Positions 1 through 8,026 of a stretch of 64,000 bases of DNA are shown piece by piece. Numbering within the stretch: the first letter of the stretch is position 1; each line of letters opens with the position of its first letter. The DNA is from Sphingomonas sp. HITSZ_GF. Its GTDB lineage: Bacteria > Pseudomonadota > Alphaproteobacteria > Sphingomonadales > Sphingomonadaceae. The DNA lies in the NCBI RefSeq assembly GCF_029543155.1, contig NZ_JARQXA010000002.1, forward strand, positions 310,001 through 374,000. Direction: 5' to 3'. The translations under genes and the position numbers were made by a program. Under the pieces are notes generated by a model that ran no database searches, was not told the origin of the DNA, and was given only the letters and a program-made list of their open reading frames with translations.

Positions 1-670
1 CGATCAGATCCTTGAGCGCATCGACATAGCGATCGTGGAACTTCTTCGGGTCGAACGCGGCGACCTTCTTCTCGATCAGGCTCTCGGCCAGGCCGAGCAG
101 CTCGGGGTCGGGCGCGTCATCGGGGATGTCGCGGAAATAGCCCTGCGCCTTGTTGACCTCATCGGCATAGCGCAGCGTCTCCAGCACCATCCCGCGCCCG
201 CACGGCTTGAGGCTCACGACATATTCGCGCCCGCGCATCGCCAGCTGGCCGAGCCCGACCTTGCGCGTGCGCTTCAAGGCCTCGCGCAGCACGATGAACG
301 CCTCTTCGGCCAGATCGTCGGCCGGCACGACGAAATAGGGCCGCTCATAATAGAGCACGTCGATCTCGTCGGCATCGACGAACTGGGTGAGTTCGAGCGT
401 CTTCTTCGATTCGAGCTTCACTGCGTCGATCTCGTCCTGCTCGAGCAGGACATATTCGCCCTTCTCGACCTCGAACCCTTTTACGATCTCCTCCGGCTCG
501 ACCGCGCCGACGCCGGGCGCCACCTTCTCGTACTTGATCCTTTTGCCGCTCGGCTCGTGGATCTGGTGGAAGCTGATCTGCGCCCCCGATTTGGTCGCGG
601 TGTAGATCTCGACCGGGATCGACACGAGCGCCAGCCGTATCTGCCCCTGCCAATAGGCGCGCGCCGCCAT
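1..670 (-). CDS. ku: Ku protein, DNA double-strand break repair (partial)
   Basis: This is a bacterial Ku homologue, the end-binding protein of non-homologous end joining, which normally works with ligase LigD. The minus-strand reading starts MAARAYWQGQIRLALVSIPV, the usual Ku N-terminus, and continues through the beta-barrel ring region (KGFEVEKGEYVLLEQDEID near residues 64-82 and FVDADEIDVLYYERPYFVVP near 97-116). About 223 residues are visible; the C-terminus runs off the left edge. The start is supported by an AGGAG site 8 bases upstream. The gene is divergent from pdxH, and the shared gap contains a general-stress-like promoter facing Ku. The family call is firm; a ligD partner, if present, is outside the window. 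Confidence 0.93.
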   Translation of the reverse strand, partial: MAARAYWQGQIRLALVSIPVEIYTATKSGAQISFHQIHEPSGKRIKYEKVAPGVGAVEPEEIVKGFEVEKGEYVLLEQDEIDAVKLESKKTLELTQFVDADEIDVLYYERPYFVVPADDLAEEAFIVLREALKRTRKVGLGQLAMRGREYVVSLKPCGRGMVLETLRYADEVNKAQGYFRDIPDDAPDPELLGLAESLIEKKVAAFDPKKFHDRYVDALKDLI

Positions 671-701
671 TGCACCTGCTCCTTCGTTGCGAAGCCGATT
701 C

Positions 702-726
702 AATGTGCCAGCAAAGGAAGCGTTCC
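702..726 (-). promoter_or_regulatory. EcfG-like general stress promoter for ku
   Basis: On the minus strand GGAAC (722-726) is followed after 16 bases by CATT (702-705), 31 bases before the Ku start codon. The alphaproteobacterial EcfG/sigma-T consensus is GGAAC, 16-17 bases, CGTT, so the -35 is perfect and the -10 has one mismatch. Inferred from pattern only. Confidence 0.4.
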
Positions 727-762
727 TCGACACCTTATTGGGGTGCGCGTAGGAGACCGGCC

Positions 763-1341
763 ATGAGCACCGATCCCTTCGCCCTGTTCGACACCTGGTA
801 CCGCGAAGCGCGCGAAACCGAGCCCAACGATTCCAACGCGATGGCGCTGGCGACGGTGAGCGCCGACCTCCAGCCTTCGGTGCGGATGGTGCTGCTCAAG
901 GGGCACGGCCCGGACGGCTTCGTCTTCTACACCAACCGCGAGAGCCGCAAGGCGCGGGACCTGCATGAGGGCGCCAAGGTCGCCCTGCTCTTCCACTGGA
1001 AGTCGCTGCGCCGCCAGATCCGCATCGAGGGTAGCGTCGCCTTCGCCAGCGATGCCGAGAGCGACGCCTATTTCGCCAGCCGCGCCCGCGATTCTCAACT
1101 CGGCGCCTGGGCCTCGGACCAGTCGCGCCCGCTCGACGCCCGCGAGACCTTCGAGGCGCGCTTCGAGGCCGTGAAGGCCCGGTTCGAAGGGCAGGACGTT
1201 GCCCGCCCGCCGCATTGGGGCGGCTACCGCGTCACCCCCACGGCAATCGAGTTCTGGCAGGACCGCGCGCACCGGCTCCACGAGCGCCGGCTGTTCACCC
1301 GTACCGCCGACGGCTGGTCCGAGGGCCTGCTCTACCCGTGA
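763..1341 (+). CDS. pdxH: Pyridoxamine 5'-phosphate oxidase
   Basis: The enzyme oxidises pyridoxamine or pyridoxine 5'-phosphate to pyridoxal 5'-phosphate with FMN, the last step of vitamin B6 synthesis and salvage, in the cytosol. The 192-residue product has the FMN-binding core (SVRMVLLKG at 39-47, FYTNRESRKARDL near 55-67) and the family signature EFWQ-x4-RLHER at 163-175. The ATG follows AGGAG by 7 bases; an upstream in-frame extension from 670 lacks such a site and would run into the divergent promoter region. Its stop overlaps the next start as GTGA, so it heads a translationally coupled three-gene operon with the cation efflux and PhzF-like genes. Confidence 0.95.
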   Translation: MSTDPFALFDTWYREARETEPNDSNAMALATVSADLQPSVRMVLLKGHGPDGFVFYTNRESRKARDLHEGAKVALLFHWKSLRRQIRIEGSVAFASDAESDAYFASRARDSQLGAWASDQSRPLDARETFEARFEAVKARFEGQDVARPPHWGGYRVTPTAIEFWQDRAHRLHERRLFTRTADGWSEGLLYP

Positions 1342-2249
1342 CCAACCTCGCCCGCCGCGCCGCCATCGCCTCCGTCTGCAGCGCGCTGCTGCTCGGCGCG
1401 CTCAAGGCCTGGGCGGCGGTGCAGACCGGATCGGTGGCGATGCTCGCGAGCCTCGCCGATTCGGCGCTCGACCTGTTCGCCTCGCTCGTCACGCTGGCCG
1501 GCGTCCATTGGGCGGCCCAGCCCGCCGACGCGAATCACCGCTTCGGGCACGGCAAGGCCGAGGCGCTGGCTGCGCTGTTCCAGGTTGTCGTCATCGCGAT
1601 CTCCGCGCTCGCCATCCTGCTACGCGCGATCGAGCGCTTCCAGACCGGCGACATCGCCGCCGCGCCCGAATCGGGCATTGCGGTCAGCCTAGTCGCGATC
1701 GCGGTCACCCTCGCGCTCACCCGCTACCAGAAGCATGTGATCGAGCAGACCGGCTCGATCGCGATCGGCGCCGACCGGATCCACTACACCTCCGACCTGC
1801 TGCTCAACGCCGCGGTGATCGCCGCGCTCGCGCTCGACGCCTGGGGGCTGCGCGGCGCGGACCCCGTCTTCGGCATCGCCATCGCCTTCTGGCTGCTGTT
1901 CGGCGCGTGGCGCGCGAGCGAAGCCGCGATCGACCAGCTGATGGACAAGGAATGGCCCGAGGACCGGCGCGCCGCCTTTGTCGAGGTCGCCGCGCGCAAT
2001 CCGGCGCTCAAGAGCCTGCACGACCTGCGAACCCGTTCGAGCGGCAATCGCGACTTCGTCCAGTTCCACATCGCGATGAACCCGGCGATGACGATCGCCC
2101 AGGCGCATAGCGTGGTCGAGGCGCTGGAAAAGGAGCTGGGCGACGCCTTTCCGGGCACCGAAATCCTGATCCATGTCGATCCCGACGGCCATGTCGACGA
2201 GCCCGACAATCCGCTGACCGAAGCCAATCTGCTGAAGGATACCGAGTGA
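1338..2249 (+). CDS. Cation diffusion facilitator (FieF-like)
   Basis: This is a 303-residue inner-membrane divalent cation/proton antiporter of the CDF family. The membrane domain holds the expected metal site: Asp41 and Asp45 in ADSALD and His149 and Asp153 in HYTSD, the same D-x3-D plus H-x3-D arrangement as FieF, which suggests Zn(II) or Fe(II) as substrate. The conserved FGHGKAEALAAL lies at 69-80. The cytoplasmic C-terminal dimerisation domain (about 205-300) has HVDPDGHVDEP. The GTG start overlaps the pdxH stop, and the gene's own stop overlaps the GTG of the next gene. The metal cannot be fixed from sequence. Confidence 0.9.
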   Translation: MTNLARRAAIASVCSALLLGALKAWAAVQTGSVAMLASLADSALDLFASLVTLAGVHWAAQPADANHRFGHGKAEALAALFQVVVIAISALAILLRAIERFQTGDIAAAPESGIAVSLVAIAVTLALTRYQKHVIEQTGSIAIGADRIHYTSDLLLNAAVIAALALDAWGLRGADPVFGIAIAFWLLFGAWRASEAAIDQLMDKEWPEDRRAAFVEVAARNPALKSLHDLRTRSSGNRDFVQFHIAMNPAMTIAQAHSVVEALEKELGDAFPGTEILIHVDPDGHVDEPDNPLTEANLLKDTE

Positions 2250-3049
2250 AGCTGCCATTCGCCCAGATCGACGCCTTTGCCGACCGTGCCTTCACCGGGA
2301 ACCAGGCCGCAGTGATGCCGCTCGGCGAATGGCTGGCCGACGAGGTGCTTCAGGCGATCGCCGAAGAGAACAATGTCGCCGAAACCGCCTTCATCATCCC
2401 CGATGCCAGCGGCGCAGCCGATTTCGAGCTGCGCTGGTTCACCCCCGCGGTCGAAGTCGCCTTGTGCGGCCATGCCACGCTGGCGAGCGGCCATTTCGTG
2501 CTCTCGGCCGATCCGGCGCGCGAAGGCGTGACCTTCCGCACGCGCAAGGCCGGCATCCTCGAGGTGCGCCGCGACGGCCCAAAGGAAAATGCCGCCTATG
2601 CGATGGCGCTCCCCGCCTATCCGCCCGAGCCGGCCGAAGTGCCTGGGCTGCTCGATGCGCTCGGCGTCGGCCTGGGCGAGACGCTTTATCATCCCAACGG
2701 CTATGACCTGACCGTGCTGGAGAGCGCCGAGGCGGTGCTGGCGGTGCGCCCCGATTTCAAGGCGCTGGCGGCGATCGGCCATACGCTCAACATCGTCACC
2801 GCGCCGGGCACCGGCACCGACGTGATCAGCCGCGTCTTCGCTCCCGCCGCCGGGATCGACGAGGATCCGGTCACCGGCTCGGCGCATTCGGTGCTGACTC
2901 CCTATTGGGCAAAGCGCCTCGGCCGCGACACGTTCAGCGCCTTCCAGGCCTCGAAGCGCGGCGGCCATGTCGCCTGCGGGCTGGCGGGGGACAAGGTGAT
3001 CCTGGGCGGCACGTGCGTGACGGTGATCGTCGGAGAGTTCGCGCTCTAG
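2246..3049 (+). CDS. PhzF family isomerase/epimerase-like protein
   Basis: This 267-residue protein belongs to the PhzF fold, related to diaminopimelate epimerase. The catalytic glutamate position is present (NNVAETAF, Glu46), as are the signature CGHATLASGH (75-84) and the second-domain DEDPVTGSAHS near residues 212-222. PhzF itself works in phenazine synthesis, but no other phenazine gene is nearby and most members of this family have unknown substrates. The GTG start overlaps the stop of the cation transporter, making it the last gene of the pdxH operon. A small-molecule isomerase is likely; the substrate is unknown. Confidence 0.88.
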   Translation: MKLPFAQIDAFADRAFTGNQAAVMPLGEWLADEVLQAIAEENNVAETAFIIPDASGAADFELRWFTPAVEVALCGHATLASGHFVLSADPAREGVTFRTRKAGILEVRRDGPKENAAYAMALPAYPPEPAEVPGLLDALGVGLGETLYHPNGYDLTVLESAEAVLAVRPDFKALAAIGHTLNIVTAPGTGTDVISRVFAPAAGIDEDPVTGSAHSVLTPYWAKRLGRDTFSAFQASKRGGHVACGLAGDKVILGGTCVTVIVGEFAL

Positions 3050-3223
3050 CGCCGCCTATCGCGTCGCCGGGGCGATATTCGTGGCAGTCGAAGATCGTGC
3101 GGAAGTCTTCCGCGGATAGGATATCTCCGGCGCGCACCCGAAAGGGTGGTGGCACCTGCGCCGCTTTGCAGGCATCCTCCTGGCCTTGGGCGAATCATCG
3201 GCCCTCTGCGGAGGAGAAATGCG

Positions 3224-4132
3224 ATGTGGAAATTCGGCTTGGCGGCACTGGCACTCGCGGGCGCCGCACCGGCAGCGGCGCAGGTCGCGCCGTATCCCGC
3301 CAGTTTCACCACGCAGGAGATCGCGACCAACGGCACCACCATCCATGTCCGCGTCGGCGGCAGCGGCCCCGCCGTGGTGCTGCTCCACGGCTATGGCGAG
3401 ACCGGCGACATGTGGGAGCCGCTCGCCACCCGGCTGGTGGGCACGCACCGGGTGATCATCCCCGATCTGCGCGGACTCGGCCTCTCGGCCAAGCCGGCGA
3501 GCGGCTATGAGAAGAAGATCCAGGCCGAGGACGTCGCCGGCGTACTCGCTGCGTTGGGCGTCACCGGCAAGATCGACGTCGTCGCGCATGATATCGGCAA
3601 CATGGTCGGCTATGCCTTTGTCGCGGCGCATCCGGAGCGCGTCGGCCATTTCGTGCTGATGGACGCGCCGATCCCCGGCATCGGCCCGTGGGAAGAGATC
3701 CTCAAGAACCCGCTGCTCTGGCATTTCCGCTTCGGCGGGCCGGACATGGAGCGGCTCGTCGCCGGGCGCGAGCGCATCTATCTCGATCGCTTCTGGAACG
3801 AGTTCTCCGCCGATCCGAAGCGGTTCGACGAGGCTTCGCGCGAACATTATGCCGCGCTCTATGCGCTGCCCGGCGCGATGCATGGCGGGTTCGGCCAGTT
3901 CGCCGCCTTCGATCAGGATGCGATCGACGACAAGGCGCTGCTCGCCCGCGGCAAGCCGGCGCTGCCGGTACTGGCGATCGGCGGCGAGAAGTCGTTCGGC
4001 CCCACCATGGCCGTGGTCGCCCGCGCTGCCTTCACCAACGTCACCCAGGCGGTAATCCCGGCTTCGGGCCATTGGCTGATGGAGGAGCAGCCGGAGGCGA
4101 CCTCGGACGCGATCGTGGCGTTCCTGAAATAG
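3224..4132 (+). CDS. Exported alpha/beta hydrolase (epoxide hydrolase/dehalogenase-like)
   Basis: The 302-residue protein begins with a signal peptide (MWKFGLAALALAGAAPAAAQ) and so should be periplasmic. The alpha/beta hydrolase core shows the oxyanion HGYG at 55-58, an aspartate nucleophile Asp123 in VAHDIGN, and the catalytic His283 in SGHW. An Asp instead of Ser nucleophile points to the epoxide hydrolase or haloalkane/fluoroacetate dehalogenase branch. The ATG at 3224 follows GGAGGAG; another ATG at 3219 is out of frame. It stands alone, and the substrate is unknown. Confidence 0.85.
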   Translation: MWKFGLAALALAGAAPAAAQVAPYPASFTTQEIATNGTTIHVRVGGSGPAVVLLHGYGETGDMWEPLATRLVGTHRVIIPDLRGLGLSAKPASGYEKKIQAEDVAGVLAALGVTGKIDVVAHDIGNMVGYAFVAAHPERVGHFVLMDAPIPGIGPWEEILKNPLLWHFRFGGPDMERLVAGRERIYLDRFWNEFSADPKRFDEASREHYAALYALPGAMHGGFGQFAAFDQDAIDDKALLARGKPALPVLAIGGEKSFGPTMAVVARAAFTNVTQAVIPASGHWLMEEQPEATSDAIVAFLK

Positions 4133-4328
4133 GGCCCTTGGGAAAAGGGCTGGCAATGTAAGATTTCGTCTGATCTACGCTTGTAGATGCAGGCGCGCCG
4201 CACCCCTTCCTTCCCGCCAGCTTCGCCGCGACGCATGGGCGCGCGCAACGCCGCGCGCCGGCCGGATCCGGGGAAGGAGGTCCCTCGCGCGCGTAGCTAT
4301 TGCGACTTTCGTGACTTTCCGGCCCGAA

Positions 4329-5450
4329 TCAGGCCGGCAGCAGTTCGGCGCGCTCGGTCTCGGCGATCCAGCCGCCGCCGAGCACGCGCTCGCCGGCATA
4401 GAGCACCGCCGCTTGGCCCGGGGCGACGCCGTATTCGGGGGATTCGAACTCCACCCGGCCGTTCTCCAATCGCGCGGGTACCGGCTTGGCGAGGCTGCGT
4501 ACCTTGGCGGTCATCGGGCCCTGATAGCTGCCGCCCAGCCAGTTGATCCCCTCGATCCGCGCCGCGCGCACCGCCAGCGCGCGCTTGGGGCCGACCACCA
4601 CCTCCCTGGTCGCCGGATCGAGCCGCAGGACATAATAGGGCTCGGGTGCGCCGCCGATCTCGAGCCCGCGGCGCTGGCCGACAGTGAAGTGGATCAGCCC
4701 GCGGTGCCGGCCCAGCACCCGGCCCGATTCGTCGACGATCGCGCCGCCGGTCTCCGCCTCGGGGCGCAGCTTCTTGACCAAAGTCGCATAGTCGCCGTCG
4801 GGGACGAAGCAGATGTCCTGGCTGTCGGGCTTGGCAGCGACGCCCAGCCCCAGCGCGGCGGCGAGCTCGCGCACCTGCGGCTTGGGCATGCCGCCCAGCG
4901 GGAAGCGCAGGAAATCGAGCTGCGCCGCAGTGGTGGCGAACAGGAAATAGCTCTGGTCGCGCGCCGGATCGTGCGCGCGGTGCAGCTCGGCACCCTGCGG
5001 CCCCATCACCCGCTGGACATAATGGCCGGTCGCCAGGCAGTCGGCACCCAGGTCGCGGGCGAGCGCGAACAGGTCGGTGAACTTGGGACCCATGTTGCAC
5101 TTCACGCAGGGAATCGGCGTGCGGCCCGCCAGATATTCGTCGGCGAAGTCGTCGATCACTTCGCTTTTGAAGCTCGAGGCATGATCGAAGACATAATGCG
5201 CGATGCCCAGCTTGTCGCACACGGCGCGGGCGTCGCGGATGTCGCGCCCGGCGCAGCACGAACCGGCGCGGCCCACCGCCTCGCCATGATCGTAGAGCTG
5301 CAAGGTCACCCCGATCGTCTCGGCGCCAGTGGCGGCGGCGAGCGCGGCGACGACCGACGAATCGACTCCGCCGGACATGGCGACGACGATGCGCCTGGCC
5401 TTGAGCGGCCCTTCGAGCTGAAAGTCTCCTGCGAGCATGATCGCGCGCAT
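4329..5450 (-). CDS. mnmA: tRNA-specific 2-thiouridylase
   Basis: MnmA adds sulfur to U34 of tRNA-Lys, tRNA-Glu and tRNA-Gln in the cytosol, using ATP and a persulfide donor. The 373-residue product has the PP-loop SGGVDSS at 26-32, the first catalytic cysteine in TPIPCVKCN (Cys115) and the second in [11 protein letters not shown] (Cys214), the pair that forms the transient disulfide. Length matches the family. The ATG at 5450 is taken as start; the ATG four codons later is a possible alternative. It converges with the alpha/beta hydrolase. The 196-base gap between them holds only a short hairpin near 4135-4150 without a T tract. Confidence 0.96.
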   Translation of the reverse strand: MRAIMLAGDFQLEGPLKARRIVVAMSGGVDSSVVAALAAATGAETIGVTLQLYDHGEAVGRAGSCCAGRDIRDARAVCDKLGIAHYVFDHASSFKSEVIDDFADEYLAGRTPIPCVKCNMGPKFTDLFALARDLGADCLATGHYVQRVMGPQGAELHRAHDPARDQSYFLFATTAAQLDFLRFPLGGMPKPQVRELAAALGLGVAAKPDSQDICFVPDGDYATLVKKLRPEAETGGAIVDESGRVLGRHRGLIHFTVGQRRGLEIGGAPEPYYVLRLDPATREVVVGPKRALAVRAARIEGINWLGGSYQGPMTAKVRSLAKPVPARLENGRVEFESPEYGVAPGQAAVLYAGERVLGGGWIAETERAELLPA

Positions 5451-5559
5451 TTAGGCGCTCCCGGAGCAGTGCGCCAGTCCGGTTGGATTCCGGTAACGCT
5501 GGTTAAGCTCCCGTTTTCACCTGCTTTACGGACCCTTCAACTCTCTGGGGTAGAACAGA

Positions 5560-5585
5560 CCATCCGAGATCAACTTGTCGGATGG
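5560..5585 (+). promoter_or_regulatory. 5' leader hairpin before small ORF
   Basis: CCATCCGA (5560-5567) pairs with TCGGATGG (5578-5585) around a 10-base loop, ending just before the AAGAGAG ribosome site and GTG start at 5596. It could modulate translation of the small ORF or belong to a small RNA; there is no direct proof of either. Confidence 0.3.
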
Positions 5586-5595
5586 GTAAGAGAGC

Positions 5596-5823
5596 GTGGA
5601 CCTGAGTTTCGCCAGACTTGAACGCGATGTGGCGATCACCGCCATGCCGACCGAGCTGGCGGTATTGCTGGTCGGCGTGGCGGCGCGCCAGGCGGCGAGT
5701 CCCACGGCCCGCGCGCAGGCCCGATTGGCGCTGGTGGCGCCGGTCGAGCAACTGCTCGCGCCGGCGCACGGGGCCTTTCACAGCCTCGCGGCGCTCGCCC
5801 TTACCCGTCGTAAAGAGGAATGA
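5596..5823 (+). CDS. Hypothetical small protein (75 aa)
   Basis: This 75-residue ORF has a GTG start preceded by AAGAGAG. The product (N-terminus VDLSFARLERDVAITAMPTE) is helical and alanine-rich with a charged RRKEE tail, and has no recognised domain or signal peptide. It lies between divergent mnmA and sciP, co-directional with sciP and 104 bases upstream of it. The composition reads like a genuine protein rather than a GC shadow, but no family could be assigned. Confidence 0.45.
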   Translation: MDLSFARLERDVAITAMPTELAVLLVGVAARQAASPTARAQARLALVAPVEQLLAPAHGAFHSLAALALTRRKEE

Positions 5824-5927
5824 AGACTGCGTTTACCGAGGCGTTTTAGCCCCTGTTCAAGCGCGGCGAATATGGGTCGTTTTGTTGAGTTGCGTAGCGG
5901 GGGCCCCCCGCCCCGAAAGGCGAGTAG

Positions 5928-6227
5928 ATGATTGAGAACCAGAAGATCCGTCCAGCGAAAGTGATTGGCCCGCTCGGCGAGCCGCTTACGCTCGATACGC
6001 TGCCGCCGCCCGACACCACCCGCTGGGTGGTGCGTCGCAAGGCGGAAGTGGTGGCCGCGGTGAACGGCGGCCTGCTCAGCGTCGACGAAGTGTGCGAGCG
6101 CTATGGCCTGACCGTCGAGGAATTCGCCGGCTGGCAGCGCGCGATCGATCGTTCGGGCATGCCGGGCCTGCGCGTCACGCGCATCCAGCATTATCGTTCG
6201 CTCTACGAGCGGCAGCAGAAATACTGA
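5928..6227 (+). CDS. sciP: CtrA inhibitor SciP (DUF1153)
   Basis: SciP is a small helix-turn-helix protein that in Caulobacter binds the master regulator CtrA and blocks its promoters in swarmer cells. The 99-residue product carries the DUF1153 core: KVIGPLGEPLTLDTLPPPDT (11-30), TRWVVRRKAEVVAAVNGGLL, and the HTH segment SVDEVCERYGLTVEEFAGW. The family is restricted to alphaproteobacteria, which helps place the organism. It is monocistronic and followed by a strong terminator. The role is inferred by family from Caulobacter. Confidence 0.92.
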   Translation: MIENQKIRPAKVIGPLGEPLTLDTLPPPDTTRWVVRRKAEVVAAVNGGLLSVDEVCERYGLTVEEFAGWQRAIDRSGMPGLRVTRIQHYRSLYERQQKY

Positions 6228-6248
6228 GCTCCTCCCTCAAGGAGCAAT

Positions 6249-6281
6249 GGCCCGTCCCGGCATGCCGGGGCGGGCCTTTTT
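6249..6281 (+). terminator. Rho-independent terminator after sciP
   Basis: A GC-rich stem (GGCCCG, TCCCGG, CATG, CCGGGG, CGGGCC; 6249-6276) is followed directly by five T residues. It lies 22 bases after the sciP stop. Confidence 0.85.
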
Positions 6282-6329
6282 CTTGTCCGCAATCGGAAAA
6301 GTTCCCGAGTCGACGTAAAATTTCGGTAC

Positions 6330-6355
6330 GGAACCAACATGAGTGGCCGCTCATT
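6330..6355 (+). promoter_or_regulatory. EcfG-like general stress promoter for GlsB-type gene
   Basis: GGAAC (6330-6334), 17 bases, then CATT (6352-6355), 46 bases before the start codon. It closely resembles the candidate in front of ku and fits a stress-induced membrane protein. Pattern match only; the -10 differs from CGTT by one base. Confidence 0.4.
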
Positions 6356-6400
6356 TTCCCTCCGTCGCCCGGTCCGCGGGCCTAAACAACGGAGGGACTT

Positions 6401-6661
6401 ATGGTGGGTCTTATCGTTTGGCTGGTCATCGGCGGTGTCGTCGGCTGGCTCGCCAGCATCGTGATGCGTACCGATGCCCAGCAGGGCATTTTCCTGAACA
6501 TCATCGTCGGTATCGTCGGCGCCTTTATCGGCGGCTGGCTGTTCGGCGGTGGCGACATCAACAGCGGCGTGATCACGCCGACCACGTTCCTGGTGTCGCT
6601 GGTCGGCGCGATCGTTCTGCTCGCGCTGGTCAATCTGGTCCGTCGCGGCTCGCTGCGCTAA
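6401..6661 (+). CDS. GlsB/YeaQ/YmgE family stress membrane protein
   Basis: An 86-residue inner-membrane protein of the transglycosylase-associated (GlsB/YeaQ/YmgE) family. It has three hydrophobic segments: GLIVWLVIGGVVGWLASIVM near the N-terminus, IFLNIIVGIVGAFIGGWLFG in the middle, and VSLVGAIVLLALVNLV at the end. Members are often induced by stress; no enzymatic role is established. The ATG is preceded by GGAGGG. A second protein of the same length and family is encoded at 7522-7782 on the other strand. Confidence 0.88.
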   Translation: MVGLIVWLVIGGVVGWLASIVMRTDAQQGIFLNIIVGIVGAFIGGWLFGGGDINSGVITPTTFLVSLVGAIVLLALVNLVRRGSLR

Positions 6662-6676
6662 CCGGATCCCAGGTTC

Positions 6677-6711
6677 AAAAGGGGCCGTCCCAGCCGGGGC
6701 GGCCCCTTTTT
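6677..6711. terminator. Bidirectional terminator
   Basis: AAAAGGGGCCG (6677-6687) pairs with CGGCCCCTTTT (6700-6710), giving a stem flanked by A and T tracts. It lies between the convergent GlsB-type and SIMPL genes and can end both transcripts. Confidence 0.85.
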
Positions 6712-6719
6712 CATGCGCG

Positions 6720-7439
6720 TTACTTGAGCAGGAAGCGCACCGAGACGGTGACGTTCAGTTCGCGCTCGCCGGCGACGACCTCGAGCTTGTCGGCAACCAT
6801 GCCGGCCTGCGCGCGCATCATCACCGGCGCCGGCATCGGCGGCAGTGCGCCGCTCTCCGAAATCGCCAGGATGCGATCGACCCTGAGCCCCGCCGCCTGG
6901 GCATAGAGCTCGGCGCGCGCCCGCGCCTTCTTCACGGCGTCCACCCGCGCTTCGTCGAGCGCCGAATCGGGCTTGTCGATCGTCAGGTTCGGGCCGGAAA
7001 TGTCGTTGGCGCCCTCGCGGACCAGCGCATCGAGGATGCTGCCGCTCTTCGCCACGTCGCGGAAGCGGATCGAGACCTGGTTCGACGCCTGATAGCCGGT
7101 GATCACCGACGGCTTGTTCTCGGCATAGCGATATTGCGGGCTCAGGCTTATCCGCGCGGTCTGGATGTCGCGCTCGGCGACGCCGGCGCCGCGCAGCGCC
7201 GCCAGCACCTTGGTCATCTGCGCATTGTTCTGCTGCATCGCCTCGGCCGCGGTTGCCGCCTGGGTGACGACGCCGGCCTGGATCACCGCCAGATCGGGCA
7301 CCCGCGTGCTGCTGCCGGTCGCGCTGACATCGAGCACGGTGCCGTCGAGCGGCACGGCACGCGCCTCCTGCTGCGCGGCGGCGGGCAGCGCGGAAACGGC
7401 GACCAGCGCGGCGGTGGTGGCAAGGGCAATGCGAATCAT
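6720..7439 (-). CDS. SIMPL domain-containing periplasmic protein (DUF541)
   Basis: This 239-residue protein has a signal peptide (MIRIALATTAALVAVSALPAAAQQ) followed by a SIMPL/DUF541 domain, seen in LDVSATGSSTRVPDLAVIQA, the repeated alternation of helices and strands, and the conserved KKARARAELYAQAAGLRVDR near 165-185. Related proteins are periplasmic or outer-membrane associated, with suggested oxidative stress roles; the biochemical function is unclear. It is flanked by two GlsB-type membrane protein genes. Confidence 0.88.
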   Translation of the reverse strand: MIRIALATTAALVAVSALPAAAQQEARAVPLDGTVLDVSATGSSTRVPDLAVIQAGVVTQAATAAEAMQQNNAQMTKVLAALRGAGVAERDIQTARISLSPQYRYAENKPSVITGYQASNQVSIRFRDVAKSGSILDALVREGANDISGPNLTIDKPDSALDEARVDAVKKARARAELYAQAAGLRVDRILAISESGALPPMPAPVMMRAQAGMVADKLEVVAGERELNVTVSVRFLLK

Positions 7440-7521
7440 CGAAAGGCTCCAAAAGGATTTGTCCCGCGCACGGCATGCCGCACACGGGACAAATGCAAGC
7501 TGAACGAAAATGCGCGGGCGC

Positions 7522-7782
7522 CTAGACCCGGCGCACCATGATCAGGCGATAGAGCGCGAGCAGCACCACCGCGCCGGCCGTCGCCGCCGCATAGGCCTGC
7601 CAGGTCGTGTCCTCGATGTTGAGGCCGAGCATCGGGGTAAGATATTTGGCGAGCAGCGCTCCGGCGATGCCCAGAAGGATCGTGACGATCACGCCGCCCG
7701 GATCCTTACCCGGCATGATCAACTTGCCGAGCACGCCGGCCACCAGGCCGATGATCAGCCACCCGATAATCCCATGCGGCAT
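7522..7782 (-). CDS. GlsB/YeaQ/YmgE family stress membrane protein (second copy)
   Basis: An 86-residue membrane protein starting MPHGIIGWLIIGLVAGVLGK, with three hydrophobic segments and the family's small-residue turn MPGKDPGGVIVTILLGIAGA. The start at 7782 is chosen over an upstream in-frame ATG because GAGGAGGG lies just upstream and the product then matches the family length exactly. It is a paralogue of the protein at 6401-6661, but no GGAAC-type promoter was seen upstream, so the two copies may be regulated differently. Confidence 0.88.
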   Translation of the reverse strand: MPHGIIGWLIIGLVAGVLGKLIMPGKDPGGVIVTILLGIAGALLAKYLTPMLGLNIEDTTWQAYAAATAGAVVLLALYRLIMVRRV

Positions 7783-7853
7783 TAGATCCCTCCTCGATTC
7801 GGCCCGTCTCCCCAGGGCCGCGCGGAAGGTCGCGCTACTAGGGCGCCTTTGCA

Positions 7854-7875
7854 ACCGTTTCTTGTCGGAAACGGT
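7854..7875. repeat. Perfect 8-bp inverted repeat, possible operator
   Basis: ACCGTTTC (7854-7861) and GAAACGGT (7868-7875) flank a 6-base spacer in the gap between the divergent GlsB-type and RND efflux genes. There is no T tract, so a regulator site is more likely than a terminator. The binding protein is unknown. Confidence 0.35.
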
Positions 7876-7945
7876 GGGAAACCATTCAGACACTTGCGAA
7901 TAAGGTCCGAATTGGGCATTTCGCGCTGCACAAGCGAAACGGCTC

Positions 7946-7974
7946 TTGTAGCCGGTGCCTTATTCATCTAATAC
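7946..7974 (+). promoter_or_regulatory. Sigma-70-like promoter for RND efflux operon
   Basis: TTGTAG (7946-7951), a 17-base spacer and TAATAC (7969-7974) precede the efflux adaptor gene by about 50 bases. Confidence 0.4.
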
Positions 7975-8026
7975 AGTGCGATCCATTGGGGGCATCGGCC
8001 ATCTTGGCCGAATCGGAATGTCGCAC

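Noticed and set aside
35..766. 243-codon open frame on the plus strand at the left edge
   Set aside because: Antisense to Ku, which has a clear family match and ribosome site.
3050..3155. Short minus-strand frame with protein-like composition (ILSAEDFRTIFDCHEYRPGD)
   Set aside because: It has no ribosome site and continues into the antisense of the PhzF gene, so at most it is a remnant; I could not place it in a family.
4134..4150. Possible terminator after the alpha/beta hydrolase
   Set aside because: A 6-bp stem (GCCCTT/AAGGGC) is present but no T tract follows.
5490..5510. Possible CtrA site near GTAACGCTGGTTAAG
   Set aside because: The two half-sites are 6 rather than 7 bases apart and the first is imperfect, so a CtrA box is not supported.
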